Assembly (NCBI GenBank): GCA_021234155.1
Contig: JAJEKV010000093.1
Location: 3,652,024 to 3,716,023, forward strand
DNA from: Isoetes taiwanensis
Lineage: Eukaryota; Streptophyta; Lycopodiopsida; Isoetales; Isoetaceae
Reading direction: 5' to 3'
Length of the DNA stretch: 64,000 bases
Position numbers and translations under genes: made by a program. Every line of letters starts with the position of its first letter. Position 1 is the stretch's first letter. Of the stretch, positions 23,255 through 32,940 are shown piece by piece. The notes beneath the pieces are model-generated. The model saw only the letters and a list, made by a program, of their open reading frames with translations, did not search any database and was not told where the DNA came from.

Positions 23255-23753
23255 GGCCTTTAAAGTGTACCTATGTTGCTTTTGTTAGGGCTTGAAGGGC
23301 CCATTTTGTTTTTTAAATAACAAGAAACACATACTATCAACAACATAAATTAACAAAAACCATTATATTTAACACATTTGAATTAAAATCTCCCTGAAAC
23401 CCCCTTTAGTTTGGGTGCATATTCACACGGGGTTACGTGAGGCAGCGAGAGCCTCTAAAAACTTACAATACATGTACAAAATTAACACCATTAAGTACAT
23501 TCCCTCAAACCTTATAGTATTTCGCAAACCTCAATATACAGTATACAAAAACTTGTACAACCATACCCCACAAACGAGGATCGCTATGTACGGTCCAGAT
23601 CAAGGAATAAAGGACGAATATGCCCATCCGATAGCTCTCGGTGCCCGGAGTAATCCCCCGTGTGAATATGCACCCAAACCAAAGGGGGTTTCAGGGGGAT
23701 TTTAATGCAAAGGTGTTAAATATAATGGTTTTTGTTAATTTATGTTGTTGATA
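23255..23753. mobile_element. Large palindromic element, family Y, copy 1
   Basis: Arms of about 98 bp at 23,335-23,432 and 23,656-23,753 are near-perfect reverse complements (outer end tatcaacaacataaattaac; inner landmark gtttgggtgcatattcac). The interior contains ggtccagatcaaggaata. The left flank from about 23,255 (ttagggcttgaagggccc) is shared with the copy at 62.9 kb, so the full unit is longer than the palindrome. There is no coding capacity. The target duplication is unclear. Confidence 0.65.
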
Positions 23754-24026
23754 ATATGCAAAGTAACATACATACATATGCAAAGTAATGGACATGGAAG
23801 AAAACAGTCTCCCACAAATGGCACTTCAGGAAAGTAATAACAAAGGATGGTTTGGAAATGTGAAATTATGGTTGGGGGATGTCAATCGACCATCTCTTGA
23901 GTAATAAATTTAGGTTAAGGAGCTGGGTGTGGGAGCACATACGTATTAAAGTTGTGGCATAATGCTGGAGTTAAAATGACATTTTACTTGGAACATTTAA
24001 ACCCCTTTCTTCGAGAATATCCATGC

Positions 24027-24035
24027 CTTTCCGAA
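24027..24035. repeat. 9-bp target-site duplication (left), ctttccgaa
   Basis: Exact match to 24,496-24,504 on the other side of the 460-bp element. Confidence 0.8.
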
Positions 24036-24495
24036 GGCTCAGGATAATCTTATTAATCGGATTGAGGGATCCCGGAGGTGTGATCCCCGGAGGGCGGATC
24101 CCGGGAGGATGTGTGATCGAGGGCGGGATCCCCCATCTAGCAAAGAATCGCACAAAAAACCCGAACCCTTATAGGGAAAATCGAGAAGTTTTTGTGTGGC
24201 TTTTTTCTTGCTCGATTCTCCTCCTCCGTCCGGGTAGCACCTTTTGTGCTAGGGTGCCTGAATAATTGGGAGGATAGGATCAGTGTATCGAGAGGAGGAA
24301 GGAGGGCGAGCGCCGCAGCCGATGGCGCTGCCCCAATCTTGCCAAAAATGGCCTACTTAACCGCTAGAAGAGCCTTTAACTGCGCTAAGACCCGCGGATC
24401 CGTCCCCTCCGGGATCACACGTTCTCCAGGATGATGAATCCCCCTGGGATCACACCTCCGGGATCCATCAATCCAGGGTAAGATTATCCTGAGCC
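24036..24495. mobile_element. 460-bp GC-rich inverted-repeat element with 9-bp TSD
   Basis: The ends ggctcaggataatctta and taagattatcctgagcc are exact inverted repeats. Similarity continues inward for about 50 bp through a GGATCCCGGAGGTGTGATCCC block. A perfect 9-bp duplication ctttccgaa flanks it, which suits a non-autonomous Mutator-type element. The interior is GC-rich and unlike its AT-rich surroundings; open frames crossing it are byproducts of the palindrome. It is inserted in the LINE ORF2 fragment. Confidence 0.8.
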
Positions 24496-24956
24496 CTTTC
24501 CGAAACCATGTCTTCTAAAATAAGACATGTAATATGTCGAATAAGACTTATCTCACACCGTCTTGTTGTGGAAGTTGGAAGATGGGGTGATATCCCTCGT
24601 GAAAGGAGGTTGTATAAGGTGTGTGGTTCAAGTGCTGACATTGAAGATGAAGCTCATGTGATCCTCGATTGTCCGGCATATTTAGACCTGCGTGACAAAT
24701 TTGAAATCAAGGTTAAAAACCTTACTAGTTTTTTTGAGCTCCTACACAAAAACATAGGTGGTTTCCTTATTGAAATGCTTTCATTGGGAAGAGAGAGAAT
24801 ACAAAGTTTTAAATCTCTTATACTGCAGAATTGGAGAATGGTTTGAGAGAATATAATGATGTCTTATCCGTGGACACACTAGAACCATTGTCACTTTGAA
24901 ATATGCATTGCTTTTTTTGAACGTCTCATATAGATTTAATGGTCTCGTAGCTATGA

Positions 24957-25020
24957 CTCTATTCTATTCTATTCTATTCTATTCTATTCTATTCTATTCT
25001 ATTCTATTCTATTCTATTCT
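24957..25020 (+). repeat. (ATTCT)n pentanucleotide microsatellite
   Basis: About 13 uninterrupted copies of ATTCT directly follow the LINE fragment. Such tails often grow from the 3' end of non-LTR elements. Confidence 0.95.
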
Positions 25021-26200
25021 CAAGAAAATCATTCAATTTATCAAAAAAGAACATATCAGTATCAGAATTATTGCCAGACAAAGTCATAAACAAACCAATA
25101 TACCTGCCCTCCCTAGGCTACATCAATTTAGCCTTACCCTTTTTCTTGACCGTAGAAGAGCCAGACACATTTTTAGATGTGCCAGAACATCGATAGCGAA
25201 CTTTGAAGCTACCCTAATATCTTTTCACATATCAATGACACCAATAATCGACAACACAATGATGCGATTATTTGCAAAGCTCATCTCAAAGGTCAAAGGT
25301 CATAGAGGGAGAAGAATAAGAGCAAACATGAAATAGAAACTACAACAGCTGCCACAATCATCCAATTGTGGTCCTGTCCAAAAGCAGGACAATGATATGA
25401 CACCTTAATTATCGTGCCCTAACCAACTTGGCAAATGCGTCCAGACATTGAGATTTGACCCTTTATGCGTGATAACTAGGTGCAGCCTCTCCAAGGTTTA
25501 CTCGAGTGGTTCCCATAGACCTCCAAAATATACCGGACAACCTAAATATGGAATACACACCATAGCTTAAAACCTATTGATCTAAAAAAAAAAAAAAAAA
25601 GGACGCAAAATTCTCCTCTTCATCAAAAAAAAATCCCCCCAAACCCCAAAAGCGTAAAAAAAAGAAAAGAAAAGAAAAGAAAAAAAAAAAAAAACGAGGG
25701 GTTTCAGAATAAATACTTCCTACACCCCTTACATCCTAATTGGGGCCATGGTGAGATTTAAATCCTCGACCTCACCAATGGTGGCATTATAAGGTCTTAC
25801 CACTCAACCTTGTTGTACCATTTAAACAACTCATACAAGGCTTTATTCAATTGTCACAATGTGTGAATAAAGCATAGCATTGTGAAGAAAAAATTGAAGC
25901 AATTTTTACATCATGCCACATTGCGATATTTGCAAGATCAGCCATATTGTCAACATTGAATGCACCTATTGACCTTAGCACTTGTGTCCCATATAACACG
26001 TGTAATTGGTCCCATTGACATCACCATATTGACTTGGTTTTGCATTTTTTATTTTTCGTCCATTCTTATCCCCAAGTATTGGACAATACTCTTCAAATAT
26101 CTGTTCCCAATTGTTGCCAACGAATTTCTGTTAATTGCCATACTCATTCTAGCTTCTGCTCCAAATTGTTCACAGCAGATTGATCAAATTTACTTATAAT
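25021..26200. other. Intergenic, upstream of CYP74; A-rich tracts
   Basis: No gene was recognised. Poly(A)/(GAAAA) tracts lie at 25,586-25,602, 25,626-25,634 and 25,656-25,695. The last 500 bases before the CYP74 start should hold its promoter, but I see no well-placed TATA box to report. Confidence 0.4.
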
Positions 26201-26927
26201 ATGGCAGAAACGTCAGAGTTGCCCCTCAAAGAGATTCCAGGCGGCTATGGAACGCCATTTTTTGGAGCAGTGAATGACAGAGTAGAGTTTTTCGATCTGG
26301 GAGATGCTGGATTTGTTCAGAAAAAAATAGACACATACAACAGCACGGTTCTAAGAACCAATATGGCTCCAGGACCTCCGGGATTTCCAGATCCAAGAGT
26401 AATTCTGCTCGCAGATCAAAGCAGCTTCAAGGTTCTGTTTGATATGGACAAGGTGATGAAAAAGGACCTGTTTACATGCCAAGCACTTCGTTTACAGGAG
26501 GTTTCAGAGTTCTGCCATATCTAGATCCTGTAGAAGATGAAGAAGACCATACAAAATTGAAGAAGTTTTGCTTCTGGATCTTGTCTTCGAATTCCTCAAA
26601 ATGGTTCCCTGAATTTGAAGAGGCGATTCATGAAGCCTTTTTGTCCTGGGAAAATGAGATCGAGAAAAATGGAAAGGTTGGATTTGCTGATATAACAGGG
26701 GATTTTACGTTTAAATTCCTGGCCAGATCTGTATTGAGAAAGGATGCAAATTTAGCAAAGGCACCAAGTTATATACAATGGTGGCAAGTTCCTCAGCTTC
26801 TTCCGATCGCATCAGCAGGTTATCCTAAATGCATAGAACAAACATTTCTGCATTCATTTCCGCTGCCGTTTTGCCTGGTAGCATGGCAGTACAAAAAGAT
26901 AGCAGATCTGTTTGAAAAATACGGCAC
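26201..26927 (+). pseudogene. CYP74: CYP74-family cytochrome P450, 5' half (split gene)
   Basis: CYP74 enzymes (allene oxide synthase, hydroperoxide lyase, divinyl ether synthase, epoxyalcohol synthase) rearrange fatty-acid hydroperoxides without O2 or a reductase. The start is MAETSELPLKEIPGGYG at 26,201, giving no transit peptide. Family motifs follow: YNSTVLRTNMAPGPPGFPDP, LFDMDKVMKKDLFT, then in another frame YMPSTSFTGGFRVLPYLDP and LPFCLVAWQYKK. Near 26,472 about 8 bases are missing relative to the usual DLFTGTYMPST, shifting the frame from 26,201-26,472 to 26,473-26,927. The gene is then cut at the codon for Thr in EKYGT by a copia element. No intron is visible. The enzyme subtype cannot be told by eye. 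Confidence 0.9.
26923..26927. repeat. 5-bp target-site duplication (left), ggcac
   Basis: Exact match to 32,941-32,945. Removing the element and one copy restores the CYP74 frame across the junction. Confidence 0.95.
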
Positions 26928-27194
26928 TGTTGGAAATTGTGTGCTGTTACAAGAACTAACAGTTGTCTTATGTTGTTGTCGTCTTTGTAGTCCAGTTGAA
27001 CAAAGTGACGTGGATGCTTTGTTCCTTTGTTGTTGGTCACATAATTAGAGTTCCTTCTGTCATGGAGGCGGTTACGGCAGATAGCATGTCGGTGAACAGT
27101 TTCCATATTGAGCACTGCTGTGCTATGTATTGGAGTCTTGATCGTTCAATAGAAAAGCACGCCTTTTGTGTCTTTGTTTTCTCAAAGTACATTA
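26928..27194 (+). repeat. Ty1/copia 5' LTR, 267 bp
   Basis: It begins TGTTGGAAATTG and ends AAGTACATTA. Read against 32,674-32,940 it appears identical base for base. The 3' end is ATTA rather than the canonical CA, in both copies. Confidence 0.95.
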
Positions 27195-27210
27195 TGGTAT
27201 CAGAGCAGAC
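27195..27210 (+). promoter_or_regulatory. Primer-binding site, initiator Met tRNA
   Basis: tggtatcagagcagac directly follows the 5' LTR. TGGTATCAGAGC is the standard plant copia primer site, complementary to the 3' end of initiator Met tRNA. Confidence 0.95.
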
Positions 27211-28325
27211 GAATCCTTGTGGATAAGAATTCGTTAGTGTTCAAGGACGAGATGGGAAAGATCCAAAAACTCTCGCATGATAATGCCTTCTATTGGTTTA
27301 TCAAAGTTCGTGGGAAACTTGCTGAGAAGGGGTAGATAACGTCCTCCCGAGGTTATGGGCCAGGAAAATGGCCAGTGGCCATGTGGCCACGAATTCCGGC
27401 CGTGCGGCGATGCGGCCGAGGAATTTCGGCCCCATGGCCACAGGCCATTTTTCCTGGCCCATAACCCGGTGGGAGGGATATCGGCATTTAACGCCCTTGG
27501 CGAGGCATTTGGCGTGATCCGCCATAGCCAAGCTTGGCAAACACGCTGCATTCGGCAGAAAAATAAACAAAATGTAACCTCGGTTAAGTGTAAGTCTCTT
27601 TTTTCTACGCTTTTGAATCGGAAACGGTGGTGCGCCCGGCGAGCAAGGGCGGATTTAAACAGAGAGCGGCGAGAGGAGAGCGAGGATTTAAGAAGAGCGG
27701 AAGCGGCCCGGATTTAAGCGAGGCGAGAGAAGAGCGGATTTAAGCAGCGGGCTGAAGCGAGCATAAATCCGTCGCCATATGCTATCGAATCGCCATAGCC
27801 GCTGTGTTTTTGGCAAAAATCCGCGATAAACAAAAAGAGGGAGATTTGGGGCCGGATTTGCTCGTGAGTCGGGGAAAAGAGGCGCGACCGCTAAAAATCT
27901 TTGCTTTTGCTACATTGTTGACGCAAACGCCGGTCACGGCCATTGGCGATGACATTGGAAGCTTACAAACCTTATGGCGACTTCGCCAAACATTTGTTGG
28001 AGCTCACTTATGGCGACTCGCTTCCACTCCGAAGTCGAGAACTGCTGGCGAGGGTTGGATATGGCGGAGAGGGCCAAAAAGCGGGGTAAGAGAGGGGGTT
28101 GAGGGCTTATGGCCGTGATGGCGGCGGAGAGAAAATGTTATGGCCATAACATCTTTGTTATGGTCATAACCAATTGGAGCCACATAATGTTCTTGGACAT
28201 AACATCTAGAGATCAGCGGGGTGAGATTAAACCCTACAACTAAATGCCGAGGCCAAGGGCGTTAAGGGTCTATGGCATATTGTATCAGGAGATGAGCCTG
28301 GACGATTGCTTTCGATCTCCGGGGT
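27211..28325 (+). other. Copia leader with GC-rich palindromic insert
   Basis: The first 120 bases read like a gag start (MGKIQKLSHDNAFYWFIKV from about 27,251), then stop. From about 27,335 the sequence becomes GC-rich. A snapback palindrome has arms 27,341-27,402 and 27,412-27,478. A run of ggatttaa boxes lies at about 27,651-27,745, and palindromes around tgttatggccataaca lie at about 28,137-28,195. This does not look like copia sequence and may be another insertion. I could not find clear ends. Confidence 0.45.
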
Positions 28326-29160
28326 CTCAAGCACTCTTCTCATTGCACAAGTAGTAAAGGGGAGACAAGAAAAGAACCTAGTGCTTCACGAGCATCGAGG
28401 AAGAGAGAGACAAGCTTTACTCAAATGGATGCAACGAGACTGGGAAGCTAAGAATAGGATGATGAGATATTTGGACGATACAATGATTGCCCAAGTAGAA
28501 GCGCATTTCGAGTGCTCAAGCCGCATGGGAACAATTGTCTCGAATCTATAAGAAGAGGCATTTCTCTCAACAGGCAAACCTCTACTCTGTGATTTTCACC
28601 ACAAAATTGAAGGATTGTCTATCTGCAGAGGAATATATTTCCAAGATTAAGGCAGCTGCTCTTCAATTGAATGGCATGGAAAAGGGAATTGAAGATGATC
28701 TGATTGTTGGGGCCTTACTCTTGGGATTGCCTGCTACCTACAATAATGTGAAGAATGTTATAGGATCTGCGGAGCATGTGGAGCTTGAATGGGCATCTCA
28801 ACAAATCCTGATGGAAGAATTAAACCAGAAGGGAGCCAAGAAGGGAGGGCAGCATGATGGACAAGCCTTTATGGGAAAACAAGAAGGAGTGGAGACGCGA
28901 AAGTGTTATAACTGTAATAAGTTCGGGCACATTGCCAAAGATTGTTCCGAACCAGATAAGAGAAAGAAGAAACAGAAAGTATCAGAAAATAAAGATGTAA
29001 AGAGGAGACGGGGACATGCCCATAAAGCAGCCAAAACAAGTGAACCGGAAGAATCAGATAAAAGCTCCAGTAGTGATTCACTTGTATCTGTTGCAAGAGC
29101 TTTTGTAGCTCAAAGACAAGGAGAAGACAAGCTAAGGTTATGGAAAACGTGCTATTCTCT
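28326..29160 (+). pseudogene. Copia gag with CCHC zinc knuckle
   Basis: The reading starts in 28,340-28,530 (LLKWMQRDWEAKNRMMRYLDD, gag-like) and shifts frame near 28,530. It continues as SRIYKKRHFSQQANLYSV and MEKGIEDDLIVGALLLGLPA to an intact knuckle CYNCNKFGHIAKDC at about 28,901-28,945. A Lys/Ser-rich tail follows to about 29,080. This is typical copia gag. The N-terminal start is lost or displaced by the leader palindromes. Confidence 0.85.
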
Positions 29161-29229
29161 TGTGCTTGAATGTGTGGTATGCATATTGGGTTTTATAACC
29201 TGTCTTACTGAAAAAGCAAGCAAATTTCT

Positions 29230-29620
29230 GAAAACAGTGATTGATGAAGACGCATGGAATCAACCCGTTGGGATTGAAAAACGGGATTTGTGGCTAAAGC
29301 GCTTGTGGTGCATGGTTTTTAGATTCGAGGGGGCAAGTGATCACATGACACCAAAGAAGGAATTGTTTGACAAAATATTTGAGGTAGCGAGGGGAATTAC
29401 AAAGTGAAAATAGGCAAAGGCATTTTAAATGTAAGAGGGATGGGGACTGCTACTCTTGATCTACCTACAGGGAAGGTAGTGCTCAAAAACACTTTGTATG
29501 TCCCAGATCTGGAAGCAAATTTGATATCCATATCAAAGATGGATGATGCTAACTTGTTTGCTACGTTTGGAGGAGGCAAATGTGTGATGAGGAGATAGGA
29601 ATAGCCTTTTGATAGCACAA
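29230..29620 (+). pseudogene. Copia protease remnant
   Basis: GASDHMTPKKELF at about 29,328-29,370 is the protease active-site region, normally DSGASxHMT. Here Asp-Ser is replaced by Phe-Glu, so the catalytic Asp is missing. GKVVLKNTLYVPDLEANLISISK at about 29,470-29,540 is the conserved downstream protease block (YVPxLxxNLISxS). A stop at about 29,405 separates them. Confidence 0.8.
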
Positions 29621-29689
29621 GGAGAAATTTTGGAAGCTTGTATAAGATAAGTTGGTGGTGTCAAAAAGTCGTCTCTTTGCCTTGAGTGC

Positions 29690-30700
29690 CACAACTCTTG
29701 ATAAGAACCAGGATATGGCATGAGCGACTTGGGCATGCAAACTTTCAATTCTTGAAAGGATGAAGGATCATAACTATGTCTTAGGGCTGCCAAAAATTAA
29801 AGTGCCTCGGGGGGGGGGATATGTGAAGGATGTACTTGTTGGCCAAATTAAGCAGAAAATCTTATCTCAAACAAAAGGGGACAAGAGCAAAGCAACCTTT
29901 AGAACTAGTACATATGGATGTATGGGGGCGGCATTTCGCACTTTCGATAAGCTTGGGGGATCGAGGTATTTCCTTACGATTATAGATGATTTAGATAGGG
30001 AAAAATTGGGTGTTCTTTCTTGCACATAAATCGATGTTTTTGAAAAGTTCAAGGAATGGAAGGCCGTGGTAGAAAACTTCAAAGATAAGAAGGTGAAAAT
30101 TAGGTCGATCGAGGGGGAGGTGAATTTACTAAATGAGGAGTTTGGAACTTTTCTAAAAAGCTTAGGAATCATCCATGAGACATCAGTGGCCCATGAGCAT
30201 CAGCAAAATGGCATTGTGGAACGGAAAAACCGCACGGTCTTGGAATGTGCCAGATCCATGATGTTGTCTAAGGACATACAACCCAAGTTCTGGGCAGAAG
30301 CTGTTCATACAGCAGTATACATAATTAATAGGGTTCCAACTAAAGCAGTTCCCAATTGTGTGCCTGAGGAAGCTTGGTCAGGGGAAAAACCTAACGTGGA
30401 AGATTTCAAAATATTTGGGTGCCTTTGCTATGCATATCGTCATAAAAGCTGAAAAGAAAACAGGGAAATTAGGCAGAAGAGCTATTCCATGCATGATGGT
30501 TGGATATGGTGATCACACAAAAGGGTATAGGCTTTATGTCCCTGCTTCCAGGAAGATCATAATAAGAAGAAGTGTCACGTTTAACGAACATGACTATAAC
30601 ATTGGCAGAAATCAGAAACCTTTGGACTTTGATCCTTTTGCAGCCCCTCTCATGGGAATGCCCGGTGATGATTCTAAGCGAACCGAAGTCCGAGCTAGAT
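29690..30700 (+). pseudogene. Copia integrase remnant
   Basis: RIWHERLGHANFQFLKGM near 29,708-29,760 is the start of the GAG-pre-integrase region. GGSRYFLTIIDD at about 29,955-29,990 and HQQNGIVERKNRTVLECARSMM at about 30,200-30,265 are core motifs. The catalytic Glu (VERKNR) is kept. The first Asp region and the second (normally RSDNGGEF) read differently (STYGCMG, RSIEGEV), so both Asps are lost. A G10 run at 29,810-29,819 coincides with a damaged stretch. The C-terminal block runs to about 30,700 with a shift near 30,450. Confidence 0.85.
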
Positions 30701-30991
30701 GATACAAAAGAAGACATACCCGTGGAAGAGGCGGATCTACCATCTGAACCAGAATCTGAAGACGAAGGAAATGAAATTGAATGTGTGCAGCCTGCACCTT
30801 TAAGGAGATCAGCAAGAACATCTAAGCCTACAGAAAGAATGCAAGAATATTTGAATAGTAAGCAAGCACGCGGATCAGCTTACATTGCTTTGCATTGCAA
30901 TGCATCCATAGATGAACCTACCACGTATCAAGAAGCTCTTTTGCTGGGCGTGATTTGCCATCTCACGGAAGCAAGCCATGGATGAAGAAAT

Positions 30992-32500
30992 TTGCCTCTC
31001 ATTGAGAGCGAAACTTGGGAGCTCACCACACTCCCTCCTGGAAGAAAAGCCATCACAAGTAAGTGGATTTACAAAGTTAAATATGATGAACACAATGTTA
31101 TCAGCAGGTACAAAGCACGGCTAGTAGCTAGGGGTTGTTCCCAAAAGGCTGGAATCGATTTTCATGAAACATATGCACCCGTGGCAAGGCTGACTTCTGT
31201 CAGGACAGTTTTAGCACTAGCCGCAGCATTTGATCTAGATCTGCAACAGATGGATGTCAAGGCAGCATTCCTTCATGGGAAACTTGATGAGGAGGTGTAT
31301 CTCAAACAACCGCCAGGTTATGCTCCTCTTGGAGAAGAACAGAAGGTATGCAAGCTCAAGAAAGCCATATATGGCCTAAGGCAGTCCCCACGGCTTTGGT
31401 ATAAGACCATACATACATTTTTCACAAGTCACGGGTTCACTCGCAGCGAGGCAGATTGGAATGTTTATGTCCAGCAAGATGGAGATAAAAGCATCGTTGT
31501 CGTGCTCTATGTGGATGACTTGATTCTTGCCTCCAATTCTCCAGCATTGATGAAGCAAGCCAAAACATCGTTGAAGCACCGATTTCACATGACCGATCTT
31601 GGCACACTCAAGTACTTTCTTGGCATGCAAGTAGCCCGAGACCGAGCTAACAGCACCATTGCTGTCCATCAAACAAAAGGGGTACAGTCTCTTCTTCAAA
31701 GGTGTAACATGCTCTACATCAAATCAGTAAGCACTCCTTCGGTTCATTCTACCCTCACTTACAGTTCCAGCTCAAACAGTGCAGAGGTATATGATGCTAT
31801 GATTCCGCTCTCCTATCGTAGCGTTGTAGGCTCATTGATGCATTTCATGGTATGCACCCGACCAGATATAGCTGAAAGTGTCATTACAGCCAGTCAATTC
31901 ATGGAAAATCCTGGCGCCAACCATTGGCAAGCAGTGAAACGAATCCTAAGGTACCTCAAATGGACGTCCACCTTAGGCCTCAGCTTCCAGGGATCCGGAC
32001 TGAATGATGGAGTCAAATCTATGGCCCCAGTTCTTGTTGGTTTTGCTGATGCAGACTATGCAGGGGACATTAGTCAGAGGAGATCTTGAACAGGGTTTTG
32101 CTTTATGCTGCAAGGGGGAGTTGTTAGCTGGTCCAGCAAGAAGCAAAAAGCCATAGCAGTCAGCACCTGTGAATCAGAGTATATGGCGATATGTGCGGCT
32201 GCCAAGGAGGCAATATGGTTAAGGAGGCTGCTGCAAAGCCTTGGCTTTGAACAAGGAAAGCCCACTGAAATTATGAATGATAATAATGCTGCTGTGAGCT
32301 TGGTGAAGAATCCCAGCAATTTCACAAAGGCGAAGCACATTGAAGTGCAGTTTCACTTCACTCGAGAGAAGGTGGAGGAAGGGAAGATCTTTGTTAAGCA
32401 TCTTAAGACCCAATTCATGACTGCAGATATACTAACCAAACCTCTGGCCAGGAAAAGATTCAATGAATGCGTTGGGGAATTGGGCATGATAAGTGCTTAA
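30992..32500 (+). pseudogene. Copia reverse transcriptase and RNase H, one in-frame stop
   Basis: One long frame covers the reverse transcriptase: WIYKVKYDEHNVISRYKARL, QMDVKAAFLHGKLDEEVYLKQ, IYGLRQSPRLWYK and catalytic LYVDDLILA (YVDD at 31,508-31,519). It then covers RNase H: FADADYAGD, GGVVSWSSKKQKAIAVSTCESEY, KHIEVQFHFTRE and TADILTKPL. A single TGA at about 32,087 splits it after QRRS, with the same frame resuming. All main catalytic residues seem present. It is the best-kept part of the element. Confidence 0.95.
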
Positions 32501-32601
32501 GCAGCTGGTTCTTTTCACGAAGTTCTACTTGAGGGGGAGTCTTGCAAGTGCTTAAGCAGCTGGTTTTGTTTTCATGAAGTTCTACTTTAGGGGGAGTCTT
32601 G
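32492..32601 (+). repeat. 55-bp tandem duplication containing extra polypurine tracts
   Basis: agtgcttaagcagctgg recurs at 32,492 and 32,547. Each unit ends in a gagggggagtcttg-type tract (32,531 and 32,589). With the tract beside the LTR (32,665-32,673) there are three polypurine-like tracts. Confidence 0.8.
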
Positions 32602-32664
32602 TGTTTCAGAATGTGATTTCAGTTTGAAGTTTGCAGGTTGTAGGTCTGAGACAACGTAGTTCTT

Positions 32665-32673
32665 GAGGGGGAG
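32665..32673 (+). promoter_or_regulatory. Copia polypurine tract
   Basis: gagggggag directly precedes the 3' LTR start TGTTGG, where plus-strand DNA synthesis is primed. Confidence 0.9.
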
Positions 32674-32940
32674 TGTTGGAAATTGTGTGCTGTTACAAGA
32701 ACTAACAGTTGTCTTATGTTGTTGTCGTCTTTGTAGTCCAGTTGAACAAAGTGACGTGGATGCTTTGTTCCTTTGTTGTTGGTCACATAATTAGAGTTCC
32801 TTCTGTCATGGAGGCGGTTACGGCAGATAGCATGTCGGTGAACAGTTTCCATATTGAGCACTGCTGTGCTATGTATTGGAGTCTTGATCGTTCAATAGAA
32901 AAGCACGCCTTTTGTGTCTTTGTTTTCTCAAAGTACATTA
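32674..32940 (+). repeat. Ty1/copia 3' LTR, 267 bp
   Basis: Reads identical to 26,928-27,194 and is followed by the target duplication ggcac at 32,941-32,945. Confidence 0.95.

Larger units (their letters stand above)
23780..24850 (+). pseudogene. LINE ORF2 C-terminal fragment, interrupted by a TIR element
   Basis: Plus-strand reading gives GWFGNVKLWLGDVNRPSLE at about 23,848-23,905. After the 460-bp insertion it gives RLISHRLVVEVGRW, PRERRLYKVC and DIEDEAHVILDCPAYLDLR at 24,550-24,690. This is the C-terminal cysteine region of non-LTR retrotransposon ORF2, with the pattern R.S.HRL..E.GRW...PR..R.C..C....EDE.H....CP.Y. The first Cys is replaced by Tyr. The pattern differs from the L1-type zf-RVT seen in the 35-41 kb element. 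The 5' part is absent. Confidence 0.65.
26928..32940 (+). mobile_element. Ty1/copia LTR retrotransposon inserted in CYP74, 6.0 kb
   Basis: Complete structure: identical 267-bp LTRs, initiator-Met tRNA primer site, leader, gag with CCHC knuckle, protease, integrase, reverse transcriptase and RNase H in copia order, a polypurine tract, and a 5-bp target duplication ggcac. The identical LTRs imply recent insertion. Yet gag/pol carry several shifts and stops and altered catalytic residues, so this copy was probably mobilised by proteins from another element. Confidence 0.95.

Noticed and set aside
26825-27115. Minus-strand open frame repeated at 32,619-32,861
   Set aside because: It is the complement of the copia LTR and is duplicated only because the LTR is.
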